Assembly (NCBI RefSeq): GCF_041260155.1
Contig: NC_091933.1
Location: forward strand, 1,586,001-1,650,000
Direction of reading: 5' to 3'
Length of the DNA: 64,000 bases
DNA from: Ptychodera flava
Lineage: Eukaryota > Hemichordata > Enteropneusta > Ptychoderidae
Below the pieces are notes generated by a model. It ran no database searches. It saw nothing but the letters and a program-made list of their open reading frames with translations, and had not been told where the DNA came from. Positions 13,179 through 27,100 of this stretch are shown here, in pieces. The number at the start of each line of letters is the position of its first letter. Position 1 is the stretch's first letter. A program made the translations under genes and the position numbers.

Positions 13179-15000
13179 GCGTCCGTGACCGATCCATTTT
13201 TTGTATTTCAATGTTGTACCAATCTGTGACTTTGTTTAATAGAGGCGTAAATCCTAATCCTTGTGGCACACTATATTTCATTGAACCTAGGGTCAACCCA
13301 AAGGAGAATGCCATCATTTAATATTGGAGTTTACAAGACACCTCGATTACTTTACTGTACTGTAAGTTATTTTTCTTAATGTCTACATCCATGCTTTACT
13401 CGGTGACTTCTTTACTGTACTCCATGATTCCTTCGATTAATTTCTTCGCTTGAGCCAAGACAATATAACACCAGAGTCGGCATGCCGATGCTTTGGGCGG
13501 CTATTCAGATAATCCCTGTCTCCTGCCAGTGGGATGTACAATAAAAGGGTTGGTTTCCGTTGTCAGCTTTTCCATTCCTGTTCAGAATTGAATTCTGATA
13601 AGCTTATAATCTCCATGTTTAATATAGTGTGTAACATTTGCGATCGAATTTGGAGCGTTGTCGTCTGTGATATAGCTTACTACTTACTACTATTGTTTTG
13701 ACCAAGATGGACCTTACATACTTCTTGAATAGTACACAACAGAGAAAATGTCAAAGAAGAGCCACTCCCGGAGCCACTTTACTCGAATATCATTTCTTAT
13801 AACACATATCATCATGGTTTTTTATCTAAAACTTTCAAGGACAAGTTGGTTTCTTTTCACATCATCGCCAATTAACTTGAAATTACTTGTGTGTTGATTA
13901 TCAGACAACAATGGAATTATTAATGCTTTTATTAATTTCAATGTAGCATTCATGCAATGTTTCGAATTCTTAAACCCTTTTGTTGGTGTTCGATTCCAAA
14001 CTGTAAACTATTGGGATAACATTTTATAATTACGCCCGCTACACCCCCAGCGTGGCATTAGTGCACACTGACTCCATTTAAATCTAACGTTTATTTGTCG
14101 ATGCGGTATCCGTCTGTATGCAACGAGAGGGAAAACTTGTCGTGGAGTTGGTGCAACTATACTTGCATTCAGTGTCAAGGAAAGCATTTATTTCATTCTT
14201 ATTCATGGATTACTTATTGAATTACGTTTACCTACTTATAAACGTTTGGCGTGTCATTCGGAAGAAAACAAAAGACGTTTATAGAAGGGTGATTCAACAA
14301 CATCAGTCGTCATATGAATATGATATGTTTTTGAAATTCCTTATCATTTTTTTGGTTAAAGGATATTCGTTGAAATTTCCATTTTTTTATTTGCGACAAG
14401 GCAGACTGTCCTTCAAAATTGTGTGAATACTTACTTGTGATGGGCAGTTACTTATCCAAATAAGAAAGTTTCTCCAATAGCAGTACTTAAATAAATTATG
14501 AAAAAATATTGTGATACTGCATAAATCGTACAGATATTTCTCACTGTGTGTTGCGTGTTGGTACGTAAGCCTTAAAAACTATTCCAACAGAAACAATCTC
14601 AGCGACCACATATCGTCTGACAATCACAGTCTACTCCAATGTGACGTGAATTAAGAGTCACTAAAAGCATTTTGCTACCACAATAGTATTTTTATTTCAT
14701 TTGTCGATGTTGAATTCCGGTGAAGCGCAGATTCTAGCGCACGTTTCCGTTTCTACAGAGCGTAATGTAAGTAAACTGCCAACGATGACCGCACTGAGTG
14801 CTCTCCGCATCACCTGCTGACGCATGCGTACTTGTCACCTGCGTAATTTTTCCGTGAATTTCTCATAGGTCCCCCATATTTTTTCTTGTCGTCTATTCTG
14901 TGATACGTTCAGTCACTAATTTGTGATACTCTAATCTCTGACAGTCCAAGGCCTAACGTTTTGTGATTCACATTTAAATATCGTGCCTTCACACCGGTGA
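13179..15000. other. intergenic or 5' flank of receptor gene A
   Basis: No supported exon. The part at 14700-14850 is richer in CpG than its surroundings (for example GACGCATGCGTAC near 14820) and may be promoter sequence for gene A; this is inference. Confidence 0.4.
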
Positions 15001-15019
15001 TGTCTGCTGTGATTCTATT

Positions 15020-15164
15020 TGTAGCCAGACACAAGGCAGACATCACACCACATTGCCAAGACACTGATAAGACGTAGAAAGAAGGTTGAGAAACCAGACA
15101 TCGAACATACAGTATCGTTGTATTCTCAGTTTACTGGAAACGGATCAGATAATCCTGTAGAAAG
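15020..15164 (+). other. possible 5' UTR exon of receptor gene A
   Basis: The 3' edge rests on AAAG/GTAGGT at 15165, and the next strong acceptor (TCCTGTAG, ending 16069) opens the signal-peptide exon. The 5' edge is arbitrary. Weakly supported. Confidence 0.25.
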
Positions 15165-16074
15165 GTAGGTTTTAATATTTAATAACTATTCTAGTATGGT
15201 AAATATTCTATTTTGAGGTAACTGTTCAATTGTTATTACACAACATAAGCCCATCTCTTTCCAAAGTACTTCGTGTCACTTGGCACGTACTACTCGGTTG
15301 TTCGACCGTTTCACAGCGATGATTTCAACTAATGCGCCTAAATCTGCACTGACATGGACAGCAGACGATAAACTCAAGTGAAATCGAATTACAAATCGAC
15401 CCGAATAAAATTTTACAGGAATCAGCAAGGCATGCTATCAGCGATATAAGATTAATTCTGCGTGATTTTCCATTAGAAATTAGATATTGATATCATCTAA
15501 GTAATATGTCATAGGATTTCATTTCACCCAACAGTACAACCTTCGCCACACAGAATGGAAAACCATCTGTTTTGTACTGTAGTTTGAACACACTTGAACA
15601 AAATTAACAGGATGTGTACAATTGAATTTTAACTTTTGTTATTAAACTTCAATATTTTCGACAACTGATGCATAGTACACTGGCGACTTTTATGCGGAAG
15701 AACATATATCGAAGCCATTATTTCTTCATTATTGGATGCTTTATTCGTTTCGTCTACGCAGAAATCTACTTAATATATGAGCGTGTGTTGTCATGGCAAC
15801 TCGCCGTCGATCGCCGTACAAGAAACCCGTAGCTGGAGGATATTCAAAGGGACAGCACTTCTCAAAGATATTGTTCTACGCATTTCCTCTGCGTCTAATT
15901 TTTTTAATTTTTTTCTTTCGTCAATATAACAAAACCTCGTGACTCAGGTCATGATATCTCACTGAATATTAGTGGCAAGCTTTACATGGCCATTTCTATA
16001 ACATCGTTGATAGTCACGTCACCTATCGATATTCACCTCATTTTAAACATATCCTCTTTTATCCTGTAGGCTTT

Positions 16075-16138
16075 ATGACCCCTAGGCCTTTCTTCACACT
16101 CCTACTCTTAAGCTGTCTGCCGGTAATTTTATGCCACA
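16075..16138 (+). CDS. gene A exon 1, signal peptide
   Basis: The ATG at 16075 lies five bases into an exon opened by the acceptor ending at 16069. It encodes MTPRPFFTLLLLSCLPVILCH and ends one base into the next codon at CACA/GTAAGT. A signal exon with the same end phase opens gene B. Confidence 0.8.
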
Positions 16139-19100
16139 GTAAGTATGGCTTAACCTTGCCACTCTCATTCTAATTCTACACGACGAATTGTAAAAGACAA
16201 GTTTTAATATGTACTCAACATATGTGTGGGAGTTTCGTATTTTATTGCGTTGCGTTGTAAAGTGTTGGGGACAAGTACCGAATAAGTCAATATTTAAAAA
16301 ATAAAATTAAACTGTATAATGTTTTTGCTCGATTCATGGAGAGCCAGGCTCGTCGTTCTGTGTCAAAATGATATTGAATTATCAGATGATAGACATATTG
16401 CTTTTTTTGAATTGGTTGGTGACAGATTGCAACACCGATTATATATTAAGTCTTTTGATGGCATTTGCTAATGTGTTGACATTCTAAAGCGGTACTTTCT
16501 CTATGTAATCCGAGATACAAAACGTTTTCAAATACATAATATCAAGAGCAGAGTGTCTTGTTGTCATATTGTAACCTCGATACATCCACCATGAAGTAAT
16601 CCATTGTGGAGGGACCGTGTGCCACGTTAGGAACAGGTACGTAATTGTCAGGTGATTCATCAGCGTTTACTAAGTTTGGCATTGAGTCTGTTAACACACT
16701 AAATCAGATAAAGAATACTATTGCTGGCCTTTGTTCGTAAAATAAGTAACATACACTAGCAAACTTCAGTGTTGATGGAACTTCCATAAAACGATGTTAG
16801 CTTTACGATGATTGAGCTACCCGTTTTAAATCTACAACTAAATTTGCCTTTTTTTGCTTAGCCAAAACAAGTGAAATCGTCCATTCAGTTAGTTGTGTTC
16901 CGATTTCAATGGATGCTGAACTAGTTTAATCGTTGGTAATGAATATGTTGGGGAAATAATTACCTTGAACGATGAGAGCTGATGAATTGAAGTTCGATAT
17001 TTTCTTGAGCTTCTTTACTGTTAGGAAGCCGTCATCATCTACGGCCTGGGGTCGAAGGAATCGGGGGGTAATTCAAAAAATTGAAAGCTACAAGGGGGTT
17101 GCTAAAAATTTGGAGAGAAAGAAGGGGGGTCATTCAATTTTGGTGCAAAATAAATTGAAACACTTCTCAGATTGCACGCATCAATTTCTCAAAATTTTCA
17201 ATGCGAGAGGGGCAACACCCCTTCTCGTGCTCTCCCCTTTGAGGTGTTCTACTAGTTTCACTTAGAAAAAAAATTGAAAACGCCTGTTAGATTGCACCTG
17301 ACTGCACCATTGCACATTTCAATTTCTCAAAATTTTACATGCAACAAAGGGGACACACCTCCTCTGACACTTTCCGCTTCAGTCTCTCGCGTGTTCTCCC
17401 CATGTACTTTCAAATTCTGCCCAGTCAGATATCCTAGTGAATACTCTGTCATGATACTCATCTAAATTAAGCAATACTATATGGTCAGATAGTGGTTACA
17501 GGGTGAGCTTTCATATTTAATTTTGTGATGACTTGGTTAGTTTCACCTTTTCAACAGTCATGAGAAAACTGATGATAATCTAGCAGGATAAACCAGAATT
17601 TGAAAGGTCTTTACTATTGCTAGTAAATTTTTCAAATACATGTATTGATATGAACTTTTCTAAGGCGCGGGGTCAGTCAAAATTTCTGTGTCAGGGGTTA
17701 CTCAAATTCATCATTGTTGGCAGGGGGGTTGCTCAAAATTTTCGGTGAAATTCCTCCGACCTCCAGGCCGTAAATAATGACGGCTCCCTTACTGTCAGTG
17801 GTAGTTTTGCAAAGTTCCGTAGTTTTCGACACCCTGTCTTTCCCCACTAATCGCAATAATCATAATAAAGATGAGCTTTGATTCAACGTTGATTATGGCT
17901 GCCATTCTTCAACAATCACTAGTTACCTTGAAGCCCTTTATTTCCTTGTAAGGTTTGATGGCAATGGATATGGATGCAATTTGGTTCATACTAGTCCAGG
18001 TTCACTCTAAAATGTTTCATCGAATAATCAAATAACGTAATACTCTGTTGTTATCAACGCCATGGATGTTCATGTTCCCTTTTCTCTTTGAATTCTTCTT
18101 ATTTTCATTGTCAAACCTGTTCCTCTATGTATAAATCTGTCGGATTTTTAGCTTTCGTCCACATGAGATTTTCTTTAGATCATTTGCAATCTTGTTTCAT
18201 ACGTGGTATTGGGCTTTTCAAAATTAGCCTAACCGATCAAGAAATCGGCAATTTGTAACCAAAAAACCTTGTGATATTTGCTCAGAGGTCATATTGTCCC
18301 ACACTTTTAAGACATTTTCGTATTTAGGCCCCCAAATATAAACTTCAGAATTCCAATAGGTAACGAAATCGCCAATCTCAATATCTGCTGCTTTTTCAAC
18401 GTACAAATTTTGCTATCTTATTGTCTTAACGTCCGACATGATGGCGTCTAATTGAAAATTCCAGGTCACGGCTGCCCATGTACATCCATCGGCATGAAAT
18501 GTTTTGAAATATTGAACTCTTGACTGAAATGAATCCTGATGAGATATTGCTGACAATCGATATAAATATGACAAAATTACATCTTACACATTTACCGGTC
18601 AAATTAGTTTCAAATCTTGTTAGCAGATAAATGCGGATGCGCTGATGCTGGTGCTCTCTTTAGTCATACGTTCGACTGTGCGCACTGTATTGTCCTTTGT
18701 GATCGATAAACATTTATCGCAAACGTCACTCAAATCGCTTGCATGTTCGATATGTATCGGCGATAATCTCCATCTACTTCATTATAATTGGATTTCAGGT
18801 AATAAATGTCAATGTTGCCGAATATTTCATTTCACTTCTCAAATGGCGCATCCACAGACTTTATTAATTAGACGATATTGATATCATAGACTGTGGATCT
18901 TTTACCAACTATGAGATTTACCGGTTTCCAAAGTGTTAAGCTAGCATTTACACCAGAATGTTCAATTTTGCATTCTCTAAAAGTGTTTTTGGTCAATCTA
19001 CAATTTAAAACTTTTGCCATGTAAGATTTTTCAGATCTAAAACGTGGAGCTGTTATAATGTGTTCTTGCTTGAAATTCCCCTTTGGCCAACCTATACAAA

Positions 19101-20960
19101 TCAAGCGATCACAGAAACTGCTCAACTCTGAACTTCATATGACAAATTCACCGTTTTTCGAGAACGACAGATTGATGTAGACCTTAATATAATATCGACA
19201 CGTTTTCTGGTTCATCTATTCAATTTAGAGTGTTGCTGATCTAAGATGGTATCTGTTGGATATGTAGAAGTTATTCGTACCGTGTCCATTGAAGTTTTTT
19301 CTTTATGTTTAGTGGGCATGAACTTCGAAAGGACACTAGCAAACAATAATCCAAAGCGATGATTAGACAAGTCTCTATAAATAATAAAACAAATTACTTA
19401 GTAATTTGTATTATTATCATTTATAACGCTCTGCTTAAGCATCGAGCACTGTAATGTTTTTGACGTGTAATACTTAGTACATACTTAGGTCTGTTATGTC
19501 AGGAAACAAGGAAGCCATGTCGTTATTGTTTTATTTTATGATAAGCTTATAAGAGAAATATGCATGGCATGTTTGACTTGGAGTAGCTAGTTGCCTAGAG
19601 TCTCTCCGTAGTGTTGTTATGCTAACTCCAGTTTTGAGTATCATATCAACATTGCGGAGAGAATCCAGAAAAAGTGGTTAGAGACAATAATTTCTCATAC
19701 ATGTGGCACCATTCACGGGTAGGCTTTTCAATCAAAGGAAGCAAACATAACATTCTTTGAAACAATTTTGTTAAATAAGCAAATCATTGACTGCCATGTA
19801 CGCATTGTCGCATCACTTTTTTCTGTAATGAAAATCTTACAGTGAATAAAAACATTTAGGCCTACTATCTTCAACAATCCTATATTAAACCGGTTTACTT
19901 TCTGATTGATGTGTTTAATTCTTTCGTGTTTCTCTTCATACTGCTCTCAAAGCTGCCACGGAAATCTATTTCTTCACTGGAGTTTGCCTCACACCCTCAG
20001 CCGTACAACATTTACTATGTTCCAGCATAATAATTCTACACGTTGTTCATTTAGAATACATTGTACATTTCAAGGTTAGACTCAATCTATTTTGTCAAAC
20101 AATTCCAAGACATGCCATGTATGTCGATATAATGACAATAGTTGAGGTTTGATTAGTTTGCACGGTTCAGTTTGAACACGGGCCTACGTTCTCTAGAATC
20201 TGGCCAGTTATTTTAAGGCGTCCTATGGCTTTGGAAAGCCCAAAATTAACCGATTAGATTCTAGACTAAGGTCTACGTGAAAACTGGCATTGGTAAATAT
20301 GTACGTATGATGCATAACACATGAACAGCGACTCTGAACACTGTGAACTGTAAAACGTCCAAGCACAGAGAAAATGAGATTGCGTGGCTACTACATCAAT
20401 CATCAGCCAATCTAACAGGTTGAACAATTAATGTTGTGTTAAAATATTGAATAATTTACGATCTTGCCCTTTGATGAAATAGTTTGAATATGAGATGTAA
20501 GCTTCGTAGTGGAAAATATGGTGCATGTATTTTTCCTTGGTAATTACACGCATGGTTGTAAATTTCGTGCAGACTCTACAATGACCGAGGAGACTGAAAA
20601 TATGCCTGAAAACATGCATTGCAAACTAAATGAACAGCGCAACAGAGACTACGAGTGAACTGTGAAAAAAAAGCCTGGGTTTTAAGGAATAGTGAATTTA
20701 CAGTACTACCTTTATGCTCTAAACATTACGAGTAAAAGTGATAAGTGCTGTTTGTTCTGCGCAGGCGACAGTCTTGGGTTCAAAATGATATATTTAAGTC
20801 CACATCGTCGATAAAAATTATGAATTAAAATTACTTGTAAAAACCTCGATCTCGATCGGTGACTATTTTATTGATCTAAGTACTTATTCTGATATTGCAC
20901 TTCATTTTCACTGGTTCTGTCATTCATACATACATACATACATACATACATACATACATA

Positions 20961-21015
<55 letters not shown>

Positions 21016-21127
21016 ATATATATAATCAGTGTTTTCCATTGTTATGGTAATTAATTTCTATGTTTACCAAAATTAAAGAATGGCTACCACTGTATAGTTG
21101 CTCTGGGGAGAAAAAAAAAAAAAAAAA

Positions 21128-21193
<66 letters not shown>

Positions 21194-24100
21194 CGCTAGT
21201 GCGTACATACCTTCACCATGCAATTGCGTACGTTTTTTGTTACCATGGATACAACTTTTTCAGTGTACAGACAATATATTGACCAAGTGAGTCGATAATT
21301 TCATTTAAAGGTCAACAAATCGAATGACATCAAGGATAGCCATGTCACCTCTTCTGAAAATGTATTACCTTCAACAGTTTCTTTTAATCGCTAAACAGTC
21401 CAGTTTGCAGTGTGATATTTCTGTGAAATTGCTTGAAATTATCGCTAATATGCTTATTTTATTTATCATATTACTTTTAGGGGACTTATCATATTGGTTC
21501 GGTAGGAAGTGTAAAACAAAGTATGACTGCAACCAGCATGGATCTTGTCAATATGGCAAATGTTTCTGTGACGTAGATTTCATTGGAAATCGTTGTCAGT
21601 ATGCCAAGTTCTTGAAAACACCAACAGAGACAGGTGTGTGGTCGCCATTATTACTTCCAATCTTAGAAGTTATGTAAACAAAACTGCAGACTGGATATTG
21701 GAAAAAAGTGACACAAAATATCAGGGGGAATTGAGAGAAGATAAGAGCTCAGTTGCCTGCACATTTCTAACCAATTGATGGAATATTGTACCCTTATACA
21801 GAAGATTCAAAGTAGGCCCATTGCAACTAACATGGGCGAACGGAGAGAAGGGAAACTTGTAAACAGAGTGGAATTTCTGATAACATCACGCATCTGTCAG
21901 TAGAAATGTAGGTTTTCATACTATTGGAAGAGACGTTTGTTTTACACCTCAAAATTTTATATCTTCATGAATATTACAATGCAGTCCCTTCTTGTTATGA
22001 ATAGTTCAGTTTGCTTCGCAGGTTTTACATTTTCTCACTCTAAATCAAAGGAAGGTAGCACATTGTTTATTTCACTGTCATAAATTATCCTGTTTTGACG
22101 AAGCTGAGCTGATTTAACATAGGGCAACAGGAAATGTCACCTTGTAAACTTTGTTTTTGAGAATTTTTAAAAAATGTGTCCTTGGCATACAAACTCATGG
22201 ATTTAGAAAGCTTTTCGAAAGTCGCGTTCTTCATAAAGGATGGCTAATTGTCTCATCTGTTTTAATGCGTAAGGTAAGGGATAACTATCCATTCTAGTCA
22301 GATGCGATTTAAAACTTGGTTTGAATAAATAATATCATTAGAGACTTCTACCTGAGTTCTATCAATTTTGTCATTGTAATTGTTAAATTACGTCGACCCA
22401 ATCATTATTGGCATGGCATGATATCTCACGTAAAAGTGACACTACAAACTGTGTGACAAAATGCATGACGATCCGTTATTGCTGCAGGCGTAATCTCATA
22501 CACCTTTGCGCTTGAACAAAATATCATAAACTTTGGTTCTTCAAGGAAAAAACATATTTCTAGAATTAATTATTTCATAAACATATATGTACGAAGTGTC
22601 GCACCACCGTAGCAATTTTACCTGTAGAACTTGCGAGTACATATAATGAGCTAATTTAAGGAAAATATCACCAATGCATGAGATTTTGAAGAAGACAACA
22701 CTTGATATCTTATCTATCCAACAAAAATCTAAGTCATGTACACCATGCACAAGATATATAGCGATTTTCTTTTGGAAAGCTTACTTCCTCCAAATATCAA
22801 AAGAAACACAGACATTTTCATTTTGCATAACGTTCGTAGACATTTTGATTTTCCTTCTCGACTTTGAGACTTTCAAAATGCAACAATTCACATATCATGT
22901 CATTAACTCTTCTTCATTTCATTGGTAGAAACAACAGAGCAACCGACTACCCTGTCTCTCCTGTCGTCAAGTCCAACAACGTCATCTGGTAAAAACGTCA
23001 CACTTGCCGCGAGTTCTAACAACATCACAATTGTTGACGACAATAAGAATGACAATGCCACAACAAGCCCTTGTGGGGATGGTGTTTTCTATGGAAACAA
23101 ATGTCAAAATAGGAATTCGGATGGTTAGTAAACTTCATCTCAACTTAATTTTAGTGTGATACTCACACCACTGCCAAGGTCAGTGTGATACCCACCACAA
23201 CTGCCAAGGTCAGTGTGATACCCACCACAACTACCAAGGTCAGTGTGATACCCACCACAACTGCAAAGGTCTACTGTTTTTATTCATGAATAGTGGATAT
23301 TGGACTATGTAGGACACGTTAATGAGTTTATTTTCGAATTAATGAGATCCCGCTACTTGCCGAAACTAATCATGTTATTTTGAACAATTCGTAGCTAATC
23401 TTAACCATTTTCCATGCCGTAGATCATCGATATAAGTGTCAGAATGTCAAAATATTTCTCTTCAGTTATATGTCGGCATTGGATACTCCCACTGAATGTT
23501 CGGCGGATCGTCTCCAAATATTGTAAAAAGTTCTGTTTTTCGGTGTAGATGAAGATGCAACGATCAAAATAAACAATTTGGAAGCTGCAACCCGATTTGC
23601 ATTTTGTGTTACGGCAGAGAATAATATCTGTAGGAACACAGCTTTAAGCTGGACTTGAGATAAGTTGACAAAGAAGTGCAACTCATAGCTCAAAAAGTGC
23701 ACTTGGCAGTTACTGGTGCACTTGACAGTCGCTGCTTATACTCACTTATCCAAGGGCAAAGAAGACAAAGAAATGGACACAGCTGCGTTATTGGTAATCG
23801 AATACATATGTGTCAAAGGATTAGGGAATTATTTTTAAATGAATTTCAGTCCGCTATGTGATTAGTTTTTATTGTATTGTTATTAACGACAGTTATTTTA
23901 CTATTTTATCTAATATTTGAAATTATTTCATACTTTTAACGTGTGACTTAACGACCTTGTACGATTCATCCAAGGCTTACAATAGCTGTAATAGTCTCTC
24001 CATCTCATCCTTTCGTCTATGTCAGTAATGTCTAATAGCATCTTATTAAAACGGCCTCACTCTGTCTTGCTTGTTTTCAAAATGATAGTCCAATTTCACC

Positions 24101-27100
24101 CCGACGGTACCGGACAATTGCATGATGTGGCACGTCAAGCCGGAACGTTGTAACCGTCACTTAAAGATAAACGTTGAAATAACTATCACCTACGATATAC
24201 AAGACCACCTTATTCAGATTTTCGACGGAATCAGCAAGCATCCTTGCTGATATCCTTTTAAACGAAAAAATCGTAGTTTTTACCTTCGCCTAATAGAGGA
24301 ATTTTACTTCCAGTTTCAGATTTCAATAAGCCAAACAAAGAACTTTCAGATCTTGAAGAAAACCTGAATTCTTCAAGATTTCGAACGGTGATTGTTGCAG
24401 TGGTTGCTGTAATCATCTTATCAATATGTACTAGTTGTGTACGTTTTGCGATGAGAACACAGAGACGACGAAATAGGAGAAACCTAGAACGGACCCCAGA
24501 ACGTCATCCCGTGGTTGAATCTCAACCGAGACCTGAACGTGAGTATGCAAAACATTTGACGAACAGGACCTCTTTAATAAGTCATAACTACCATTTCTGT
24601 TGACTTAAATGTGCATCGAAAATATTGAGGACTCTTGATACTAGCCTTGGATTAGTTAATGAAATATTCATTCATGATTTGTAAGTCCATGACACTACAA
24701 TGTTCATCTTACCAGGTCGTGCATTGAGTTGCAGTTGATTGTGTGACGTCATAGTCTCAGAGGTCAGAGGTCACAGAAGAAAAATTAACAATCTGCACGT
24801 AGAACTTAAATATTTTATTTTAATAAGAATGCCATCGAGTGGATATCAAAATCTGTCTCTATCACTCAGATTTGCTTGATAGATCGGTTGATTGGTCGGT
24901 TGAATTAATTAACATTTCGTAGTTGATCAATAAATCACCAATCTCGATGCATATCAACGTCGGTGTTCACACGCTGTCAAGACAGCTGTAATTCATAGTT
25001 AGTATGCTGTGTCTGCATTGATACTGTACTACACTAGTACTTAATTCGTCCGTTCTGTGCCTGATTCCCGCGATTCGATTAACTAACATTGCTTTAGTGT
25101 CCAGTGTGTCCCATTGTGGTACTTAATTCATGGGGAGCATTTTTTGTTGGGCGATATTTAACTTGGGACACTTTGACCTATTCATAGAATACTGCCAATC
25201 ATTCGTTTATTTGACGCGTATGATCCTTGATCATTTCAATATTGTCAACATCTTCCAATTACAGTTAGACTTGCGATCGAAGTTTACGGTTTACCCGGTA
25301 GCATAACGACGCCATGGCTCGTATGAACCGCATAATGGTTGACACGCTGACGTTCAACAAACGATTGTAGAATATAGGACTATTTGCGGAACACTGAACA
25401 CGTCATCATCAATTGACTTTAACAAACTGAGCTCTGAAAATACAGTATCATGTTCATTCCTTAAAATACATACCCAACAAAGTTCTGGTCAGATTTAAGA
25501 ATTTAAATTTATTCGACGATTGTAATTTTGAGAGAAATGTGATTTGTGTTTGCGTCGTAAGATTTGAATGAACAACACCAAGAAAATCATAATTACCAGG
25601 TGAAGCTATGTCACACAGACTTCGAATAAAACCATAGGTTGCAGAACTACTTTATGTTTGCAGAGTGAAAATCTCAATCGTTAACAAATTAACGCTGTAA
25701 TCCCGTTGCTCAAAAACCCCGAAAGTTTTGCACATTTCTTATTTTGAGATGGATATGTCCCGGCAATGAATATGGTTTACAAGACTATATGTCTTGTAAG
25801 TATCAAGGACTGAACGATCTGAATTAGTGCACTGTATAATACAAGCCAAGGCACATGAATACGCACCTTTCGATACGAACCAAGGAAACATCCAAGTATT
25901 GTGACGCGGTGAGAAAGCAAATTCTTCCCCTACCCCTGTCAAAACTACGTAACACCCCTTACCATTCATAAAAATGTTCTGACTTCGTCAACATTCTGTT
26001 ATATGTGTTATCTACAGTTATATTAAAATGAACATTATTTGGCTTGGCACCAAATTCTGTTCGAACATTTAAAAACCATGATCTGGAATTGGATTGAGAG
26101 CTAGTGTCACTACCTTTGGCTGTACACTTTGTATTGACAGTAACATCAGCGTTAAAGAGCTTTACCAAGACCCCGCTCGTCTTCTTTTGTTAGCCAGTAT
26201 GTACAGTGTACTGTGTCTCCGAGTCTTCAAGATGTTCTTCATTCCATAACGCTGCAGGTTATTGTATCAGCCCTATATTCATCGGGGTAAATTGCTGCCC
26301 TGATAACGATTCAAGATACCAACTAATTAGGGCGTACTCTGGCAACTGTACAGTGGCACCGCCTGAGATTGTTGTATTTAATATTTAATTATAAAGAGTT
26401 CAATGAAATAAACACCCCCTCCCATATTATGTGAAAAAAAATATGATACCCTCCCATTTTTAGCTCACGTGTTAACACACGTTGATCTGATAAATATCTT
26501 TGTTGCCGCGTGAAGCGCTGAGCAGTGTCAAGTTAATAAATAGCTTATTTGCATATGAAATGAAGATATGTAATTAGTCATATAACTCCGAAATAACTGC
26601 ACCAAATTTGATGAAATCTGCTGCAGATACTGATTAGGCAGATATCTGACTGTGTTGAATGGGAAGCAATTAGTAATGTTAAGTTAATTAACGGTCCATT
26701 TGCATATTTAATCAACTTTGTTATTAGTGATATTACTATGAAATTACAGCATTAAATTTGATGAAACGTGCTGCATATGTTGATCTGATAGATATCTAAT
26801 TGTCCCATGAATCATTGAGCGGTGTTAAGTTTATAAAGAGCTCCTTTACATATTAAATGAAGTTTTGTAATTAGTGAGAGAGTACTGTGCGAAAGTTGAT
26901 AAACCTGCAACATATAATGATCTGACAGATATCTGACCGTTCTGTTAAGCATACTACTTTGTAATTAACCTGTTGTAAACCACGTGAGTACATTCAGTTC
27001 ACATCTGGTTCGTTTTCATATGCCTCCTCCCCTTTTCGGAATTTTGCATCCTTGAAAGATATTGTTTCTGGAGCCATCTGGCCATTTATTATAACATCTT

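Larger units (their letters stand above)
16139..21480 (+). other. gene A intron 1 (5.3 kb)
   Basis: The intron holds a Mutator-like non-autonomous element (17024-17788) and dense CATA and TA microsatellites near its 3' end. The part at 17800-20900 shows no exon or repeat that I can support. Confidence 0.6.

Noticed and set aside
12984-13321. Open frames with poly-Gly, poly-Val or poly-Pro
   Set aside because: Produced by the (GGT)n and G run.
26206-26388. 60-residue Cys-containing open frame in gene A intron 4
   Set aside because: No EGF spacing and no acceptor/donor pair in matching phase.
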